A stretch of DNA of 64,000 bases, from positions 8,534-72,533 of the forward strand of contig NZ_PSLQ01000009.1 of NCBI RefSeq assembly GCF_040289685.1. The letters are read 5' to 3'. Source of the DNA: Pyrinomonas sp040289685. GTDB taxonomy: Bacteria > Acidobacteriota > Blastocatellia > Pyrinomonadales > Pyrinomonadaceae. The position numbers were made by a program, and so were the translations under genes. Numbering within the stretch: the first letter of the stretch is position 1; each line of letters begins with the position of its first letter. Of the stretch, positions 46,949 to 56,361 are shown piece by piece. The notes beneath the pieces were generated by a model. That model ran no database searches and was not told where the DNA came from. It saw only the letters and a program-made list of their open reading frames with translations.

Positions 46949-48112
46949 ATGAACGCTTTGTTCGACATCGCGATCGTTGGAGCTGGTCCAGCGGGATCGT
47001 TCGCCGCCGAACTTCTCGCACGCACCGGAGCGCGCGTCGCGCTCTTCGATGGCCGCCCGCACAAGGAACCAAAGGCGTGCGGCGGCGGCGTAACCTCCAA
47101 GGCGCTGCGCGCGTGGCCGCATCTATTGAACGCTCCGTCGCGCACCATCACGCGCGTCGAGATGATCTCGCCGAGCGGCAAAAGATTGCCTCTCCGCTTG
47201 CGCGAGCCCTTCGCCATCTACTCGCGCCGTGCGCTCGATGGCTACCTTCGCCTGCGAGCCGAAAGAGCCGGAGCTGAGATCTTCAAGACGCGAGCCAGTG
47301 ATTTCGCCCGCGATGGAAGGATATGGACCATACGCGCTAAATCAGGATCGGTCTTGCGAGCGAAGTTTTTGGTGGCCGCCGATGGCGCAAACAGCTCTTT
47401 CGCCAGACGTCTCGCCGAACGCATCGCCAACGCCGACATGGAGGTCGCCTTCGGCTATCGCGGTCCACTGACGCGCGAGGTCGCGACGGTGATCTCTTTT
47501 CTGCCCGGATGGGCCGGTTACGCTTGGGCCTTTCCGCGGCTCGACCATATCTGCTTCGGCATCGCAGTGGGTCAGGAGGGTTTCGATCACGACGCGCTTG
47601 ACAATCATCTTCGTCGCTTCATCGTCGATTACTACAATCCGCGCGCAGCATCGAAAGAACCCCCGGTTGATATAGATCGACTCCCGCTGGTGCGTTACGC
47701 CGCGCGCATTCCGGGACTGAGCGCCGAGACGCTGGATCGTCGGCGAACCGTCGGCGATGGGTGGGCGCTGCTTGGCGACGCCGCCGGTTTCGCTGATCCA
47801 GTGACGGGCGAAGGGATCTATTACGCCCTGCGATCGGCGGAACTGTTTGCCCAAAGCCTGGCGCAAGATGCCGCTCGCTCTTACGAGGAACGCTGGCGCG
47901 AAGATTTTGGGCAACAGTTGCGACGCGCGGCGCAGATGCGGCGCCGTTTCTACGGCGACCTTTTGGGCGCGCCCTTCTCCGAACGCATGATCGAATTGGG
48001 ACGCGCGCACCGCGGCGTGCGACGCACGCTGCGCGAGTTGATCGCCGGCGATCAAGGCTACGTCGATCTCAAACGAACGCTGTTCCGACGCTTCTTCTGG
48101 CCTTTCGACTGA
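46949..48112 (+). CDS. Geranylgeranyl-reductase-family flavoprotein
   Basis: 387 residues. The N-terminal FAD motif is IAIVGAGPAGSFAAELLART, followed by KACGGGVTSKALRAWPHLL as in GGR/digeranylgeranylglycerophospholipid reductases, and the second FAD contact GWALLGDAAGFADPVTGEGI. Such enzymes reduce isoprenoid double bonds, for example in menaquinone or chlorophyll side chains or membrane lipids. The natural substrate here cannot be decided. It stands alone, divergent from the MEMO-like gene. Confidence 0.87.
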   Translation: MNALFDIAIVGAGPAGSFAAELLARTGARVALFDGRPHKEPKACGGGVTSKALRAWPHLLNAPSRTITRVEMISPSGKRLPLRLREPFAIYSRRALDGYLRLRAERAGAEIFKTRASDFARDGRIWTIRAKSGSVLRAKFLVAADGANSSFARRLAERIANADMEVAFGYRGPLTREVATVISFLPGWAGYAWAFPRLDHICFGIAVGQEGFDHDALDNHLRRFIVDYYNPRAASKEPPVDIDRLPLVRYAARIPGLSAETLDRRRTVGDGWALLGDAAGFADPVTGEGIYYALRSAELFAQSLAQDAARSYEERWREDFGQQLRRAAQMRRRFYGDLLGAPFSERMIELGRAHRGVRRTLRELIAGDQGYVDLKRTLFRRFFWPFD

Positions 48113-48398
48113 TGTCTCGAACGAAGAGATGAGGAAACCGATCCCGTGACTCGTTTTTCAAACGATCGGTTGTCGTTCCGAAAGGGCTATGCTCGAAAGA
48201 GCAGAGCGAGAAAACTGTGAGCGGCACTTCGACCAGCGTCCCGTGGCTGCGTTATGTTCGCAAAGAGCGGGGCGAGCGATCTGCCAATCCGCATCGGATG
48301 CTTGAGCGACTCGGCAAAGGCTCTTCTTCGCTCGCTTCAAACGCGACGCGCAAGTTTTGCCTGCATCGCGCGCCCCCCGTTGGCCCGCGCTCTCTTCG

Positions 48399-50849
48399 TC
48401 AAACGTCAAGGTTGCGCACGTCGAGCGCGTTCTCCTCGATGAAGCGGCGGCGCGGTTCGACCGCATCGCCCATCAAGATCGTGAAGAGCTGGTCCGTCTC
48501 CACCGCGTCGTCTATCTTGACCTGCAACAGCGTTCTCTTTTCCGGATTCATCGTCGTTTCCCATAACTGCTCTGGATTCATCTCGCCCAACCCCTTGTAA
48601 CGCTGAATGGTCAGATCCTTCTTGGCCGCTGCCAAAACCTTTTCGAGCAACTCTTCGCGCGAGGCGACTCTCTCGCGCGAACCGTTTTGCTGAACGGTGA
48701 AAGGCGAGGCGAGATGGTCTTCGAGTATCGTATGGAGTTCGACCGTCTTCTGGAACTCGACGTGACTGGCCAGTTCCCAATCGAACATGATCTGTGCGTC
48801 GGTTCGGTTTTTGACCTCAATCTCCCATAGATCATGCTCTTCGTCGGTGGTCAACTCCGTCTCGTAGCCGGCTTTGGCCAGCGCCTCTTCCACCTTCGCC
48901 ATCAATCTCCCCTCTCGCTCTTGGAACAGATCGCGTAGCGAGAGGCCACGCTTGCGGCGCAGCACGCCCTGCTTTCCAGCCAACGCCTCAAGCAGCGTCC
49001 GTAGAAGCTGGTCGTCACCCCCAAAACGACGCACTGTCTTATCAAAATAGCGGCGAAACTCCGCCGTCTGTTCCAGCAAACGCGCTAGGTCTCGCCCTTC
49101 GATTACAGCGCCGCTTCCTTCCGATTTCACCTTGACGTCGTTGGTTGCGATCTTCATCAAGTAGCGGGTTAATGACCGCTCGTCCTTGATGTACTCTTCG
49201 CGCTTGCCGTGCTTGACCTTGTAAAGCGGCGGCTGCGCGATGTAGATGTGACCCCGTTCGATCAATTCCGGCATCTGCCGGTAGAAGAAAGTGAGCAACA
49301 GCGTGCGAATGTGCGACCCATCGACATCAGCGTCGGTCATGAAGATGACCTTGTGATAGCGCAATTTATTGATATCGAAGTCATCCTTGCCGATCCCTGT
49401 GCCGAGCGCGGTGATCAACGTCTTGATTTCGCTGTGCGAGAGCATCTTGTCAAACCGCGCCTTCTCCACGTTCAAGATCTTGCCTTTCAACGGCAGCACC
49501 GCTTGGTTGCGACGGTCGCGCGCTTGTTTGGCCGAGCCGCCCGCCGAATCGCCCTCGACGATGTAAAGTTCACACAGTGCCGGATCCTGCTCCTGACAAT
49601 CGGCCAGCTTGCCGGGCAAACTAGTCACGTTTAACGCGCTTTTGCGGACGATCTCACGCGCCTTGCGCGCCGCTTCGCGGGCGCGTGCGGCGTCGATCGC
49701 CTTGCCGACGATGCGGCGCGCAACGCTTGGATTCTGTTCGAAATATTCGGCGAGCTTTTCGTTCAGAAAGGATTCAACCGCACCCTTGACATCCGAATTA
49801 AGCTTGCCTTTGGTCTGCCCCTCGAATTGCGGTTGCGGCAGTTTCACGCTGATGACGGCGACCAATCCCTCGCGCACGTCGTCGCCGGTCAAGGAGCCTT
49901 TGAAGTTCTTCGCCAAGCCGGAAGATTGCGCGTAATTGTTGATCGTGCGCGTTAGCGCCGAGCGGAAACCCGACAGATGCGTTCCGCCATCCACCGTGTT
50001 GATGTTGTTGGCGAAGGAATAGACCTTTTCGTCGTAGCCGTCGTTGTACTGAATGGCGACCTCGATCGAAAGATTCGGATCCCGCTTCTCGAAATAGATG
50101 GGTTTATCGTGCAGAACGTTCTTGTTCTTGTTCAGGTGGCGAACGAATTCGGCGATGCCGCCCTTGTAATGGAACTCGTGCCGCCGCTCAGGCTCTTCGC
50201 GCTCGTCCGTGATGGTGATTCGAATGCCCTTGTTTAAAAAGGCCTTTTCGCGCAAGCGCTCGGAGAGGCGGTCGAAACTAAACTCGGTGGTCTCAAAGAT
50301 CTCCGGATCAGGCTTGAAAGTGATCTTGGTCCCGCGTCGGCGCGTCTTTCCGGTCGCGACCAGTGGAGCAACGGGAATGCCGCGGCGATACTCCTGTTCC
50401 CAAGTCTTACCGTCGCGCCAAATCTCCAACCGCAACCATTCGGACAAGAAGTTGACGCAACTGACGCCCACGCCATGCAATCCGCCTGAAACCTTGTAGG
50501 CGTTGGAGTCGAACTTGCCGCCGGCGTGAAGCTTGGTCATGACGACTTCAGCCGCCGAGCGCTTCTCCTGTTTGTGATAATCAACGGGGATTCCTCGTCC
50601 GTTATCGACGACCGTGACGGAATTGTCCAGATGAATCGTCACTTCAATCGTGTCGCAATAGCCAGCGAGCGCTTCGTCAACCGAATTATCGACCACTTCA
50701 TAAACCAAGTGGTGAAGCCCGAGTTCGCCCGTTGAACCGATATACATCGCCGGGCGCTTGCGTACGGCCTCGCGCCCTTCAAGCACCGTAATGGAACTGG
50801 AATCGTATTTTTCCGCTTCTTCCTTGATGTCCTTGATATTCGTCGCCAA
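48399..50849 (-). CDS. gyrB: DNA gyrase subunit B
   Basis: 816 residues from a TTG at 50849, chosen because GGAGGTGA stands 8 bases upstream; a GTG four codons earlier lies on top of that site. GHKL ATPase domain (VVDNSVDEALAGYCD, VVDNGRGIPVDYH, SGGLHGVGVSCVN), transducer, and Toprim domain with ELYIVEGDSAGGSAKQARDR and MTDADVDGSHIRTLLLTFF, then the tail QRYKGLGEMNPEQLWETTM. It has the roughly 170-residue insertion after the Toprim motif seen in many Gram-negative GyrB. With GyrA it introduces negative supercoils. Downstream of recF on the same strand. Confidence 0.97.
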   Translation of the reverse strand: MATNIKDIKEEAEKYDSSSITVLEGREAVRKRPAMYIGSTGELGLHHLVYEVVDNSVDEALAGYCDTIEVTIHLDNSVTVVDNGRGIPVDYHKQEKRSAAEVVMTKLHAGGKFDSNAYKVSGGLHGVGVSCVNFLSEWLRLEIWRDGKTWEQEYRRGIPVAPLVATGKTRRRGTKITFKPDPEIFETTEFSFDRLSERLREKAFLNKGIRITITDEREEPERRHEFHYKGGIAEFVRHLNKNKNVLHDKPIYFEKRDPNLSIEVAIQYNDGYDEKVYSFANNINTVDGGTHLSGFRSALTRTINNYAQSSGLAKNFKGSLTGDDVREGLVAVISVKLPQPQFEGQTKGKLNSDVKGAVESFLNEKLAEYFEQNPSVARRIVGKAIDAARAREAARKAREIVRKSALNVTSLPGKLADCQEQDPALCELYIVEGDSAGGSAKQARDRRNQAVLPLKGKILNVEKARFDKMLSHSEIKTLITALGTGIGKDDFDINKLRYHKVIFMTDADVDGSHIRTLLLTFFYRQMPELIERGHIYIAQPPLYKVKHGKREEYIKDERSLTRYLMKIATNDVKVKSEGSGAVIEGRDLARLLEQTAEFRRYFDKTVRRFGGDDQLLRTLLEALAGKQGVLRRKRGLSLRDLFQEREGRLMAKVEEALAKAGYETELTTDEEHDLWEIEVKNRTDAQIMFDWELASHVEFQKTVELHTILEDHLASPFTVQQNGSRERVASREELLEKVLAAAKKDLTIQRYKGLGEMNPEQLWETTMNPEKRTLLQVKIDDAVETDQLFTILMGDAVEPRRRFIEENALDVRNLDV

Positions 50850-50891
50850 TTCTCGTCTCACCTCCGAATTCCTGTTACCGTTGAACGCGCT

Positions 50892-52031
50892 TCAGCTCCC
50901 CTCGCAGACTCCAACCTTCACCGCCCGCGGTGAAGAAGGGCGGATAAGACCTTCTTTTACTTCGTACAACGAGGCGTGTGCGCGGATCTCTTGAACGAGA
51001 GCCTCTTTGGAGGTCGTGACAAAGGTTTGCGTTCGCCCCTCCAGATGCTCCAACAGACTACCGATCCTCTTCCGGTCGAGTTCTGCATCGATGTCATCAA
51101 CCAGCAAGAGCGGATACTCGCCGTGCCATAGATGATACACCGAGATCGCCGCTAAATCAAGCGTAATCAACGCGCTACGCTGTTGGCCGGCGCTGCCAAA
51201 AGCCCTTATGTCCCGTCCGTCAAACAGTATCTCGAGGTCATCTCGATGGGGGCCGACGAGCGAATATCCGGCGGCTATTTCGGCGGGCAGGCGCTTCTCC
51301 AACCTTTCGGCCAGCAACGCGCGGTAGTCGCGCGCGTCGCCTTTGCCTTCCAACGACGAGAGGTAACGAACTGTTATCTCTTCGCGGCCGAAGAGTTTCC
51401 GTTCAAGCACGGCATTGAGGCGCGCGACGTAATCCGTGCGCGCAGCATGTATTTGCGCGCCCAGTTCAACGAGCTGCTCGTTCCATGGCGAGATCTCTGC
51501 GCGCGCCCGCTCGTCGCCCATTTTGCCCTCGGCAACCATTTGCAGCAGACGGTTCTTCTGCTTGATGATGCGACCGTAATCGGCGAGCGTTTGTAAGTAA
51601 GCGTGGTGAAGCGAAAGAGCGCCGCGGTCAAGAAAGCGCCGACGCGCTTCCGGCGCGCCACGCACGATCTCCAACTCCTCGGACGTGAAAGCAACGACGT
51701 GGAGCTGCCCGACGTAGTTGGCTACTGTTTCGCGCTTGCCGTTGACGAAAAGCAGTTTGGTCTTCCCTTGAAGCGTGACCTGCAAATCACGGTGGATTTC
51801 GCGGCTGCGTTGGATGCGCCCGCGCGCGAACGCCAAATCAGCGCCGAAACGGATCGCTTCCTGCGGCCGCTGGGTACGAAAAGATTTCGTCGTGGCTAGA
51901 AGGTAGATGGCTTCGAGCCAGTTGGTCTTCCCTTGCCCGTTGTCGCCGAAGATGATGTTTATTCCCGGGCTCCAAGAGACTTTGCCGCCCAAATTCCTGA
52001 ACTGGTGGATTTCAAGGGATTCAAGCAGCAT
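50892..52031 (-). CDS. recF: DNA replication and repair protein RecF
   Basis: 379 residues, standard length. Walker A INIIFGDNGQGKTNWLEAIY, ABC signature AFGSAGQQRSALITLDLAAI and Walker B YPLLLVDDIDAELD are all present. RecF loads RecA at gaps with RecO and RecR. It precedes gyrB by 42 bases, probably one operon. In most bacteria recF-gyrB follow dnaN; here they stand beyond mnmE on the other strand. Confidence 0.96.
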   Translation of the reverse strand: MLLESLEIHQFRNLGGKVSWSPGINIIFGDNGQGKTNWLEAIYLLATTKSFRTQRPQEAIRFGADLAFARGRIQRSREIHRDLQVTLQGKTKLLFVNGKRETVANYVGQLHVVAFTSEELEIVRGAPEARRRFLDRGALSLHHAYLQTLADYGRIIKQKNRLLQMVAEGKMGDERARAEISPWNEQLVELGAQIHAARTDYVARLNAVLERKLFGREEITVRYLSSLEGKGDARDYRALLAERLEKRLPAEIAAGYSLVGPHRDDLEILFDGRDIRAFGSAGQQRSALITLDLAAISVYHLWHGEYPLLLVDDIDAELDRKRIGSLLEHLEGRTQTFVTTSKEALVQEIRAHASLYEVKEGLIRPSSPRAVKVGVCEGS

Positions 52032-52138
52032 GGCTGAAATTCTATCATACTAGCATAACTCTACACACGATTTACGTGGCTGGAAATCAATCAAGTCGCC
52101 ACCTTGTTCCTATTCTTTGTAAGATCCTAACTCCATAG

Positions 52139-52225
52139 CAAGTAACGTCTGAAAGCCCGGTCTTCACTGCCGCTCAACATGACGACCAGCGCAAGTTTCT
52201 TGTCGTACTCGCCTCAACCGATAAC
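52139..52225. repeat. Dispersed repeat, copy A
   Basis: About 85 bases starting CAAGTAACGTCTGAAAGCCC share roughly 85% identity with 61176-61258. It lies in the 267-base spacer between recF and mnmE, which has no gene. Read on the minus strand both copies contain MLSGSE..RAFRRYL, a pattern known from intergenic repeats rather than proteins. Confidence 0.65.
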
Positions 52226-52298
52226 GCTCCGCACCTGCGCGGTATGTTGACTAAGGATCCGCGTCTTTGTCGCTCCCGAGCGTGGCGAGAGAAAGAAG

Positions 52299-53669
52299 TC
52301 ATTTTCCAATGCAAAAGGTGGAGAAGATTTGAGTTAGTACATCTTCAGGAGTCGTCTCCCCAGTGATCTGGCCGAGATAGCGCAGCGCGTCGTAAAGGCC
52401 AACCAAAACCAATTCCTCGCTTGCGCTTTCCTCTAGAAGTTTTCGCGAAGCTTTCAGAGAATCGCTTGCGCGACGCAGCAAATCGTAATGCCGAGCGTTG
52501 GTCAAAAGAAGCCCTTCGATCGAATTTTCGGGCGCCGAACAGGAACGCAACACGGCCTTCCGCAGATCCTCCAGTCCTTGTCCAGTGCGGGCTGAAACGG
52601 CAATGACTTCCACGCCGTCGGTCACTACCTGCAGCAACCGTTGTAGCGAGAAGCTTCCCAGATCGCACTTGTTAGCGACGATCAAGTGGGGGCTTTCGGC
52701 AACCTCCGAGATCAGCTCCTGATCCTCTGCAGTCAAAGGTTCAGAGCCATCCACGACAACAAGCAACAGATCTGCGTCAGAGATGGCGCGGCGAGTGCGC
52801 TCGATGCCTATGCGCTCGATGGCGTCCGCAGACTCGCGCACGCCCGCTGTGTCTGTGAGAAGGACGGGAATACCTTCAAGGTTGATCACCTCGCTCAGAG
52901 CATCTCGCGTGGTCCCGGGAAGGTCCGTCACGATGGCCCGATCTTGTTTAAGCAAAGCGTTGAAAATGCTAGATTTACCCACATTAGGCCGCCCCACCAG
53001 GGTTGCCTTCAAGCCGTCTTTGAGCAACCTTCCAGCGCGAAAAGTCGCAGCCAGTTCATCTACCATGCGAATGAGATCAGAAAGCCGCGCGCTTAATCGT
53101 TCGATTTCGACATTGGGCAGGTCATCCTCAACGAATTCCAGCGATGATTCCAACGGGACGATGATTTCGAGCAAGGTCTCTTTGAAAGGTTGCAAGCGGG
53201 CGGAAAGCTCGCCGCCCATTTGCCGCGCAGCTTGACGCGCGGCGGCGGTGGTTCGCGCTTCGATGAGATCGCGGATGGCTTCAGCTTGGCTCAGGTTAAG
53301 TTTGCCATTTGCAAGGGCGCGCAAGGTAAACTCTCCCGGCTCGGCTGCGCGCGCTCCGAGCCGAAGCAGCGCGTCCACGATTTGAAGCAAGAGAACCGGT
53401 GAGCCATGGCAACTGAACTCAATCACGTCTTCGCCCGTGAAGGAGCGCGGAGCTTGAAAGTATGTGACAAGAGCGCGTTCCAACTCCTCGCCCGTCCCCG
53501 GATCGCGCAGAACACGGAGCGAGACGCGATTCGGTTCCGGCTCGAAATTTGGCCTGCGCAGGAGTTTGCCCGCCAGTTCAAGCGCTTGCGGGCCGCTCAA
53601 ACGGATGATGCCGATGCCGCCCCGTCCGGGCGGCGTCGAGACGGCGACGATGGTATCGCTTGCTTGCAT
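52299..53669 (-). CDS. mnmE: tRNA modification GTPase MnmE
   Basis: 456 residues. N-terminal tetrahydrofolate-binding domain (DTIVAVSTPPGRGGIGIIRL), GTPase domain inserted in a helical domain (VGRPNVGKSSIFNALLKQDR, DLPGTTRDALSE, LTDTAGVRES, VANKCDL) and the invariant C-terminal FCIGK motif. With MnmG it modifies U34 of certain tRNAs (cmnm5U). It lies 57 bases after khpB in the minus-strand origin operon. Confidence 0.97.
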   Translation of the reverse strand: MQASDTIVAVSTPPGRGGIGIIRLSGPQALELAGKLLRRPNFEPEPNRVSLRVLRDPGTGEELERALVTYFQAPRSFTGEDVIEFSCHGSPVLLLQIVDALLRLGARAAEPGEFTLRALANGKLNLSQAEAIRDLIEARTTAAARQAARQMGGELSARLQPFKETLLEIIVPLESSLEFVEDDLPNVEIERLSARLSDLIRMVDELAATFRAGRLLKDGLKATLVGRPNVGKSSIFNALLKQDRAIVTDLPGTTRDALSEVINLEGIPVLLTDTAGVRESADAIERIGIERTRRAISDADLLLVVVDGSEPLTAEDQELISEVAESPHLIVANKCDLGSFSLQRLLQVVTDGVEVIAVSARTGQGLEDLRKAVLRSCSAPENSIEGLLLTNARHYDLLRRASDSLKASRKLLEESASEELVLVGLYDALRYLGQITGETTPEDVLTQIFSTFCIGK

Positions 53670-53726
53670 TGTAGGCGGGCGCTTAGGCCAATCCGACGGT
53701 TGGCTCGGCAGTCAATTCAGACGCTC

Positions 53727-54188
53727 TCAGGTCGCGGTTCGTTTCAAACTCACTTTGAGACGACGCTGCTGGCCTTCGCCAAAGGACTCGGTGATAAGGT
53801 CTTCGTTGCCAGCGAGGGCTAAGTGGATTATGCGCCGTTCGTTGGCGTTCATCGGGCCGAAGATGAACGGCGCGCCAGTGGAGCGAACTCGCATGGCCGC
53901 ATGTTGAGCCATAGCGCGCAGTTCCACTTCGCGCTCAGCACGAAAACCGTGCGAATCGCAGATGATTCGTGCTCCCTTTGGAAGCGAGCTGAGAAAAATC
54001 TGGTTGAGGAGATCCTCCAGCGCGTAAAGCAGTTGGCCGCCCTCGCTGCGCAGAAGGTGCTCATCTTTGCCGGTGATCTCCACTGCACAAGCCTCGGCAG
54101 AGGCAGAAGCGTAAGCGCGCAACTCAAAGCCAGCGCAGCGGAAAAGATCGTTCAAGAACCTTTCTGCCTTTCGTCCTATCTCGTTCAT
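53727..54188 (-). CDS. khpB: RNA-binding protein KhpB (Jag/EloR), short form without Jag-N domain
   Basis: 153 residues: a KH domain (ACAVEITGKDEHLLRSEGGQ, then LLYALEDLLNQIFL) and an R3H domain (MNANERRIIHLALAGNEDLI). The usual N-terminal Jag-N domain is missing. It lies between yidC and mnmE, the classic place of jag. KhpB binds RNA and affects cell division and envelope synthesis in Gram-positives. Its ATG overlaps the yidC stop (four bases), so translation is coupled. Confidence 0.9.
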   Translation of the reverse strand: MNEIGRKAERFLNDLFRCAGFELRAYASASAEACAVEITGKDEHLLRSEGGQLLYALEDLLNQIFLSSLPKGARIICDSHGFRAEREVELRAMAQHAAMRVRSTGAPFIFGPMNANERRIIHLALAGNEDLITESFGEGQQRRLKVSLKRTAT

Positions 54189-56005
54189 CTCGCAGCGGCT
54201 GAAGCAGGCGAAGCAGCTCGCCCGCCTTTTCCTTTAGCTGTAACCTCTTCCCTTTCAGTCGGCGGCGGCTCGTCGTCTTCGGATTTTAGCATACGATTGA
54301 TGACGAGTTGTTGACCGAAGCCGACGAGGTTGCCGACGAACCAGTAAACCAATAGACCAGAAGGCGCGCTCCAGAGCATGTAAAGCATCATCACGGGCAA
54401 AACTACGGCCATCATGTTCCGTTGCATGCGCGCCGCAGGATCGTTGGAGGGCGTGGGCGTCACGATCTGAAGCACGAAGAGCGATGCGGCCATCAAAACG
54501 GGGAGGATGTGGAGCGGGTCAGCTGCCGATAGATCTGGCATCCAGAGAAATGAGGCTTGGCGAAAGTCGAGCGAGATGGTGATGGCTCGATAGAGCGCAA
54601 ACAGAAAAGGCATTTGGATGAGGAGCAGCATGCAACCACCGAGAAAGTTCGCTTCTTTCATCAGCTTGATCTGCTCCATCTGGAGCTCCTTGTAACGCGG
54701 ATCTTCCGGCTTCAAGCGCTTCAGCTTTTCCTGTAACTCCTTCATGCGCGGCGCGAGCTTTTGCGCCCGCTTCATCGATTTGGTTGAGCGCCATTTGAGC
54801 GGGAAAAAGAGCGAATAGATGATGACAGTGAAAATGATGATGGCTGCGCCGTAGCTTCCCGTCCACCCATACAAATGTTTGATCGACCAAAGGATAGGCA
54901 CTGCCAGCGGACGCGAAATGCTGGCGAGAAAGCCGTAGTCGATCAGCTTTTCGAGATCCACCGTGCGGCCGACGGCGCTGCTCACCGTTGCGCTCGCTTC
55001 CTGCAAGAGGTAATGGTCTTTTGGTCCGACGTAAAACCTCGACGCCGTGCCATCAGCCGGAACGTCGAGCAGTCCGGTGATCAAAAAGCGCTCTTCTTTC
55101 TGACCGTTGGCCTCATGCTCGTACCTCGAAGTGCGATACTCCACCCCCGTCGCAGGACGCTGTGGGACGCCGACCATGGCAAAGTACGTATCGCCGACGC
55201 CAGCCCAATCGACTCGACCTTGAAAAGCTTGGCGGTCGCCGTGATCCTTGTGGACCGCGGAAGCATGAACGCGTTGAACCTCGTCGTTGACGACGGCTAC
55301 GCCTTCGGGCGGCACGGAGTAAAAAGTGTAATGCGGAATGCCTTGATCCCCGATGCTCGGACCGATGGCGAGGCGCGCTTCGGGAAGAGTCTGTCCGTCG
55401 CGCACGATCTTCAGCGCGAAATCAAACCCGTAGTTATCTGCGTTAAGGACCACCGTTTTGACCGCTTCCACGCGGGCGCTTTCATCACGCAGAATGAAAT
55501 CGAGGCGTAGCGTCTGGCCGGGTTGAAGCTCCATGCGCGCGTCCGCTTCGCCATCCACGCCGCCTACCGTGTAGGTGCTGCGGTTGAGAAGATCGCTCAA
55601 CGCCTTGTCATCGACTTGAACCTGCAACGGCGCCTCGCCCCGCTCTAAACCGACGGGCGAGATCAGTTCCAAAGGTTGCTTTCCGTCTTTGCCAACCGAA
55701 TAGAGCGGGCGTCCCGTGTCCTTGTTCTTTTTGAGCACCCAACTTTCGAGAACGGCACCGCGATTAGTGAACTTCGCTTCGTAGAGCGGCGTCGAGATGG
55801 TGATCGAGCGCGGGCGACTTGTTTCAACAGGCGAAACAGGTAACGAAGCGCTCTCCAGCGTCGGCTCAGGTCGAGGAGCCGCCGGTTCCGAAGCGGTTTG
55901 TTGGGCGGAGGGTTTCGGCGGCGCTTGCGGGCGAAACATATATTCCCAAACGATCAGCACCGCTGCAGAAAGCACGAGAGCGAGTATGAATCTTCTGGTT
56001 TCCAT
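54185..56005 (-). CDS. yidC: Membrane protein insertase YidC
   Basis: 606 residues, Gram-negative type. N-terminal membrane anchor (RFILALVLSAAVLIVWEYMF), a large periplasmic P1 domain from about residue 60 to 350, then five membrane segments with YGAAIIIFTVIIYSLFFPLK and the cytoplasmic hairpin (KRAQKLAPRMKELQEKLKRL). It inserts inner-membrane proteins with or without SecYEG. It is part of the rpmH-rnpA-yidD-yidC-khpB-mnmE order typical of origins. The last 20 residues are Ala- and Lys-rich. Confidence 0.97.
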   Translation of the reverse strand: METRRFILALVLSAAVLIVWEYMFRPQAPPKPSAQQTASEPAAPRPEPTLESASLPVSPVETSRPRSITISTPLYEAKFTNRGAVLESWVLKKNKDTGRPLYSVGKDGKQPLELISPVGLERGEAPLQVQVDDKALSDLLNRSTYTVGGVDGEADARMELQPGQTLRLDFILRDESARVEAVKTVVLNADNYGFDFALKIVRDGQTLPEARLAIGPSIGDQGIPHYTFYSVPPEGVAVVNDEVQRVHASAVHKDHGDRQAFQGRVDWAGVGDTYFAMVGVPQRPATGVEYRTSRYEHEANGQKEERFLITGLLDVPADGTASRFYVGPKDHYLLQEASATVSSAVGRTVDLEKLIDYGFLASISRPLAVPILWSIKHLYGWTGSYGAAIIIFTVIIYSLFFPLKWRSTKSMKRAQKLAPRMKELQEKLKRLKPEDPRYKELQMEQIKLMKEANFLGGCMLLLIQMPFLFALYRAITISLDFRQASFLWMPDLSAADPLHILPVLMAASLFVLQIVTPTPSNDPAARMQRNMMAVVLPVMMLYMLWSAPSGLLVYWFVGNLVGFGQQLVINRMLKSEDDEPPPTEREEVTAKGKGGRAASPASAAAR

Positions 56006-56072
56006 CGGAATTTTCTGGGCTCACTGCGGCACCGCCCAACAAGAGGTGGCACCGGAGCTTTGATGCACATGG

Positions 56073-56282
56073 CTACTCAACTGGATCGTATCCACCAGCG
56101 CAAAAAGGATGACAACGCAAGAGTCGCCGCACTCCCATATACACACCGCGCCACGCCCCGTAGCGAACGATCGCTTCGCGCATGTATTCCGAGCAAGTTG
56201 GTATGAAGCGACAAGCTGGCGGCAGCAGCGGCGAGATGGCCGCCTTGTAAAAATCTAGAAGCGCTATCAGGAGATGTCTCAC
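56073..56282 (-). CDS. yidD: Membrane protein insertion efficiency factor YidD
   Basis: 69 residues from a GTG at 56282; the frame is open further up but without homology. Core YidD sequence: LLIALLDFYKAAISPLLPPA, then CRFIPTCSEYMREAIVRYG and RRLLRCHPFCAGGYDPVE. It assists YidC-dependent insertion. It stands 67 bases ahead of yidC and 79 bases after rnpA. Confidence 0.92.
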   Translation of the reverse strand: MRHLLIALLDFYKAAISPLLPPACRFIPTCSEYMREAIVRYGAWRGVYMGVRRLLRCHPFCAGGYDPVE

Positions 56283-56361
56283 GAGTTTCGAACGCGACCA
56301 ACGCCTCACGGGCGCTCGGCAATCAACGTAACAAGCCCTTTCGCTCGTTTTGTTCGCGTGC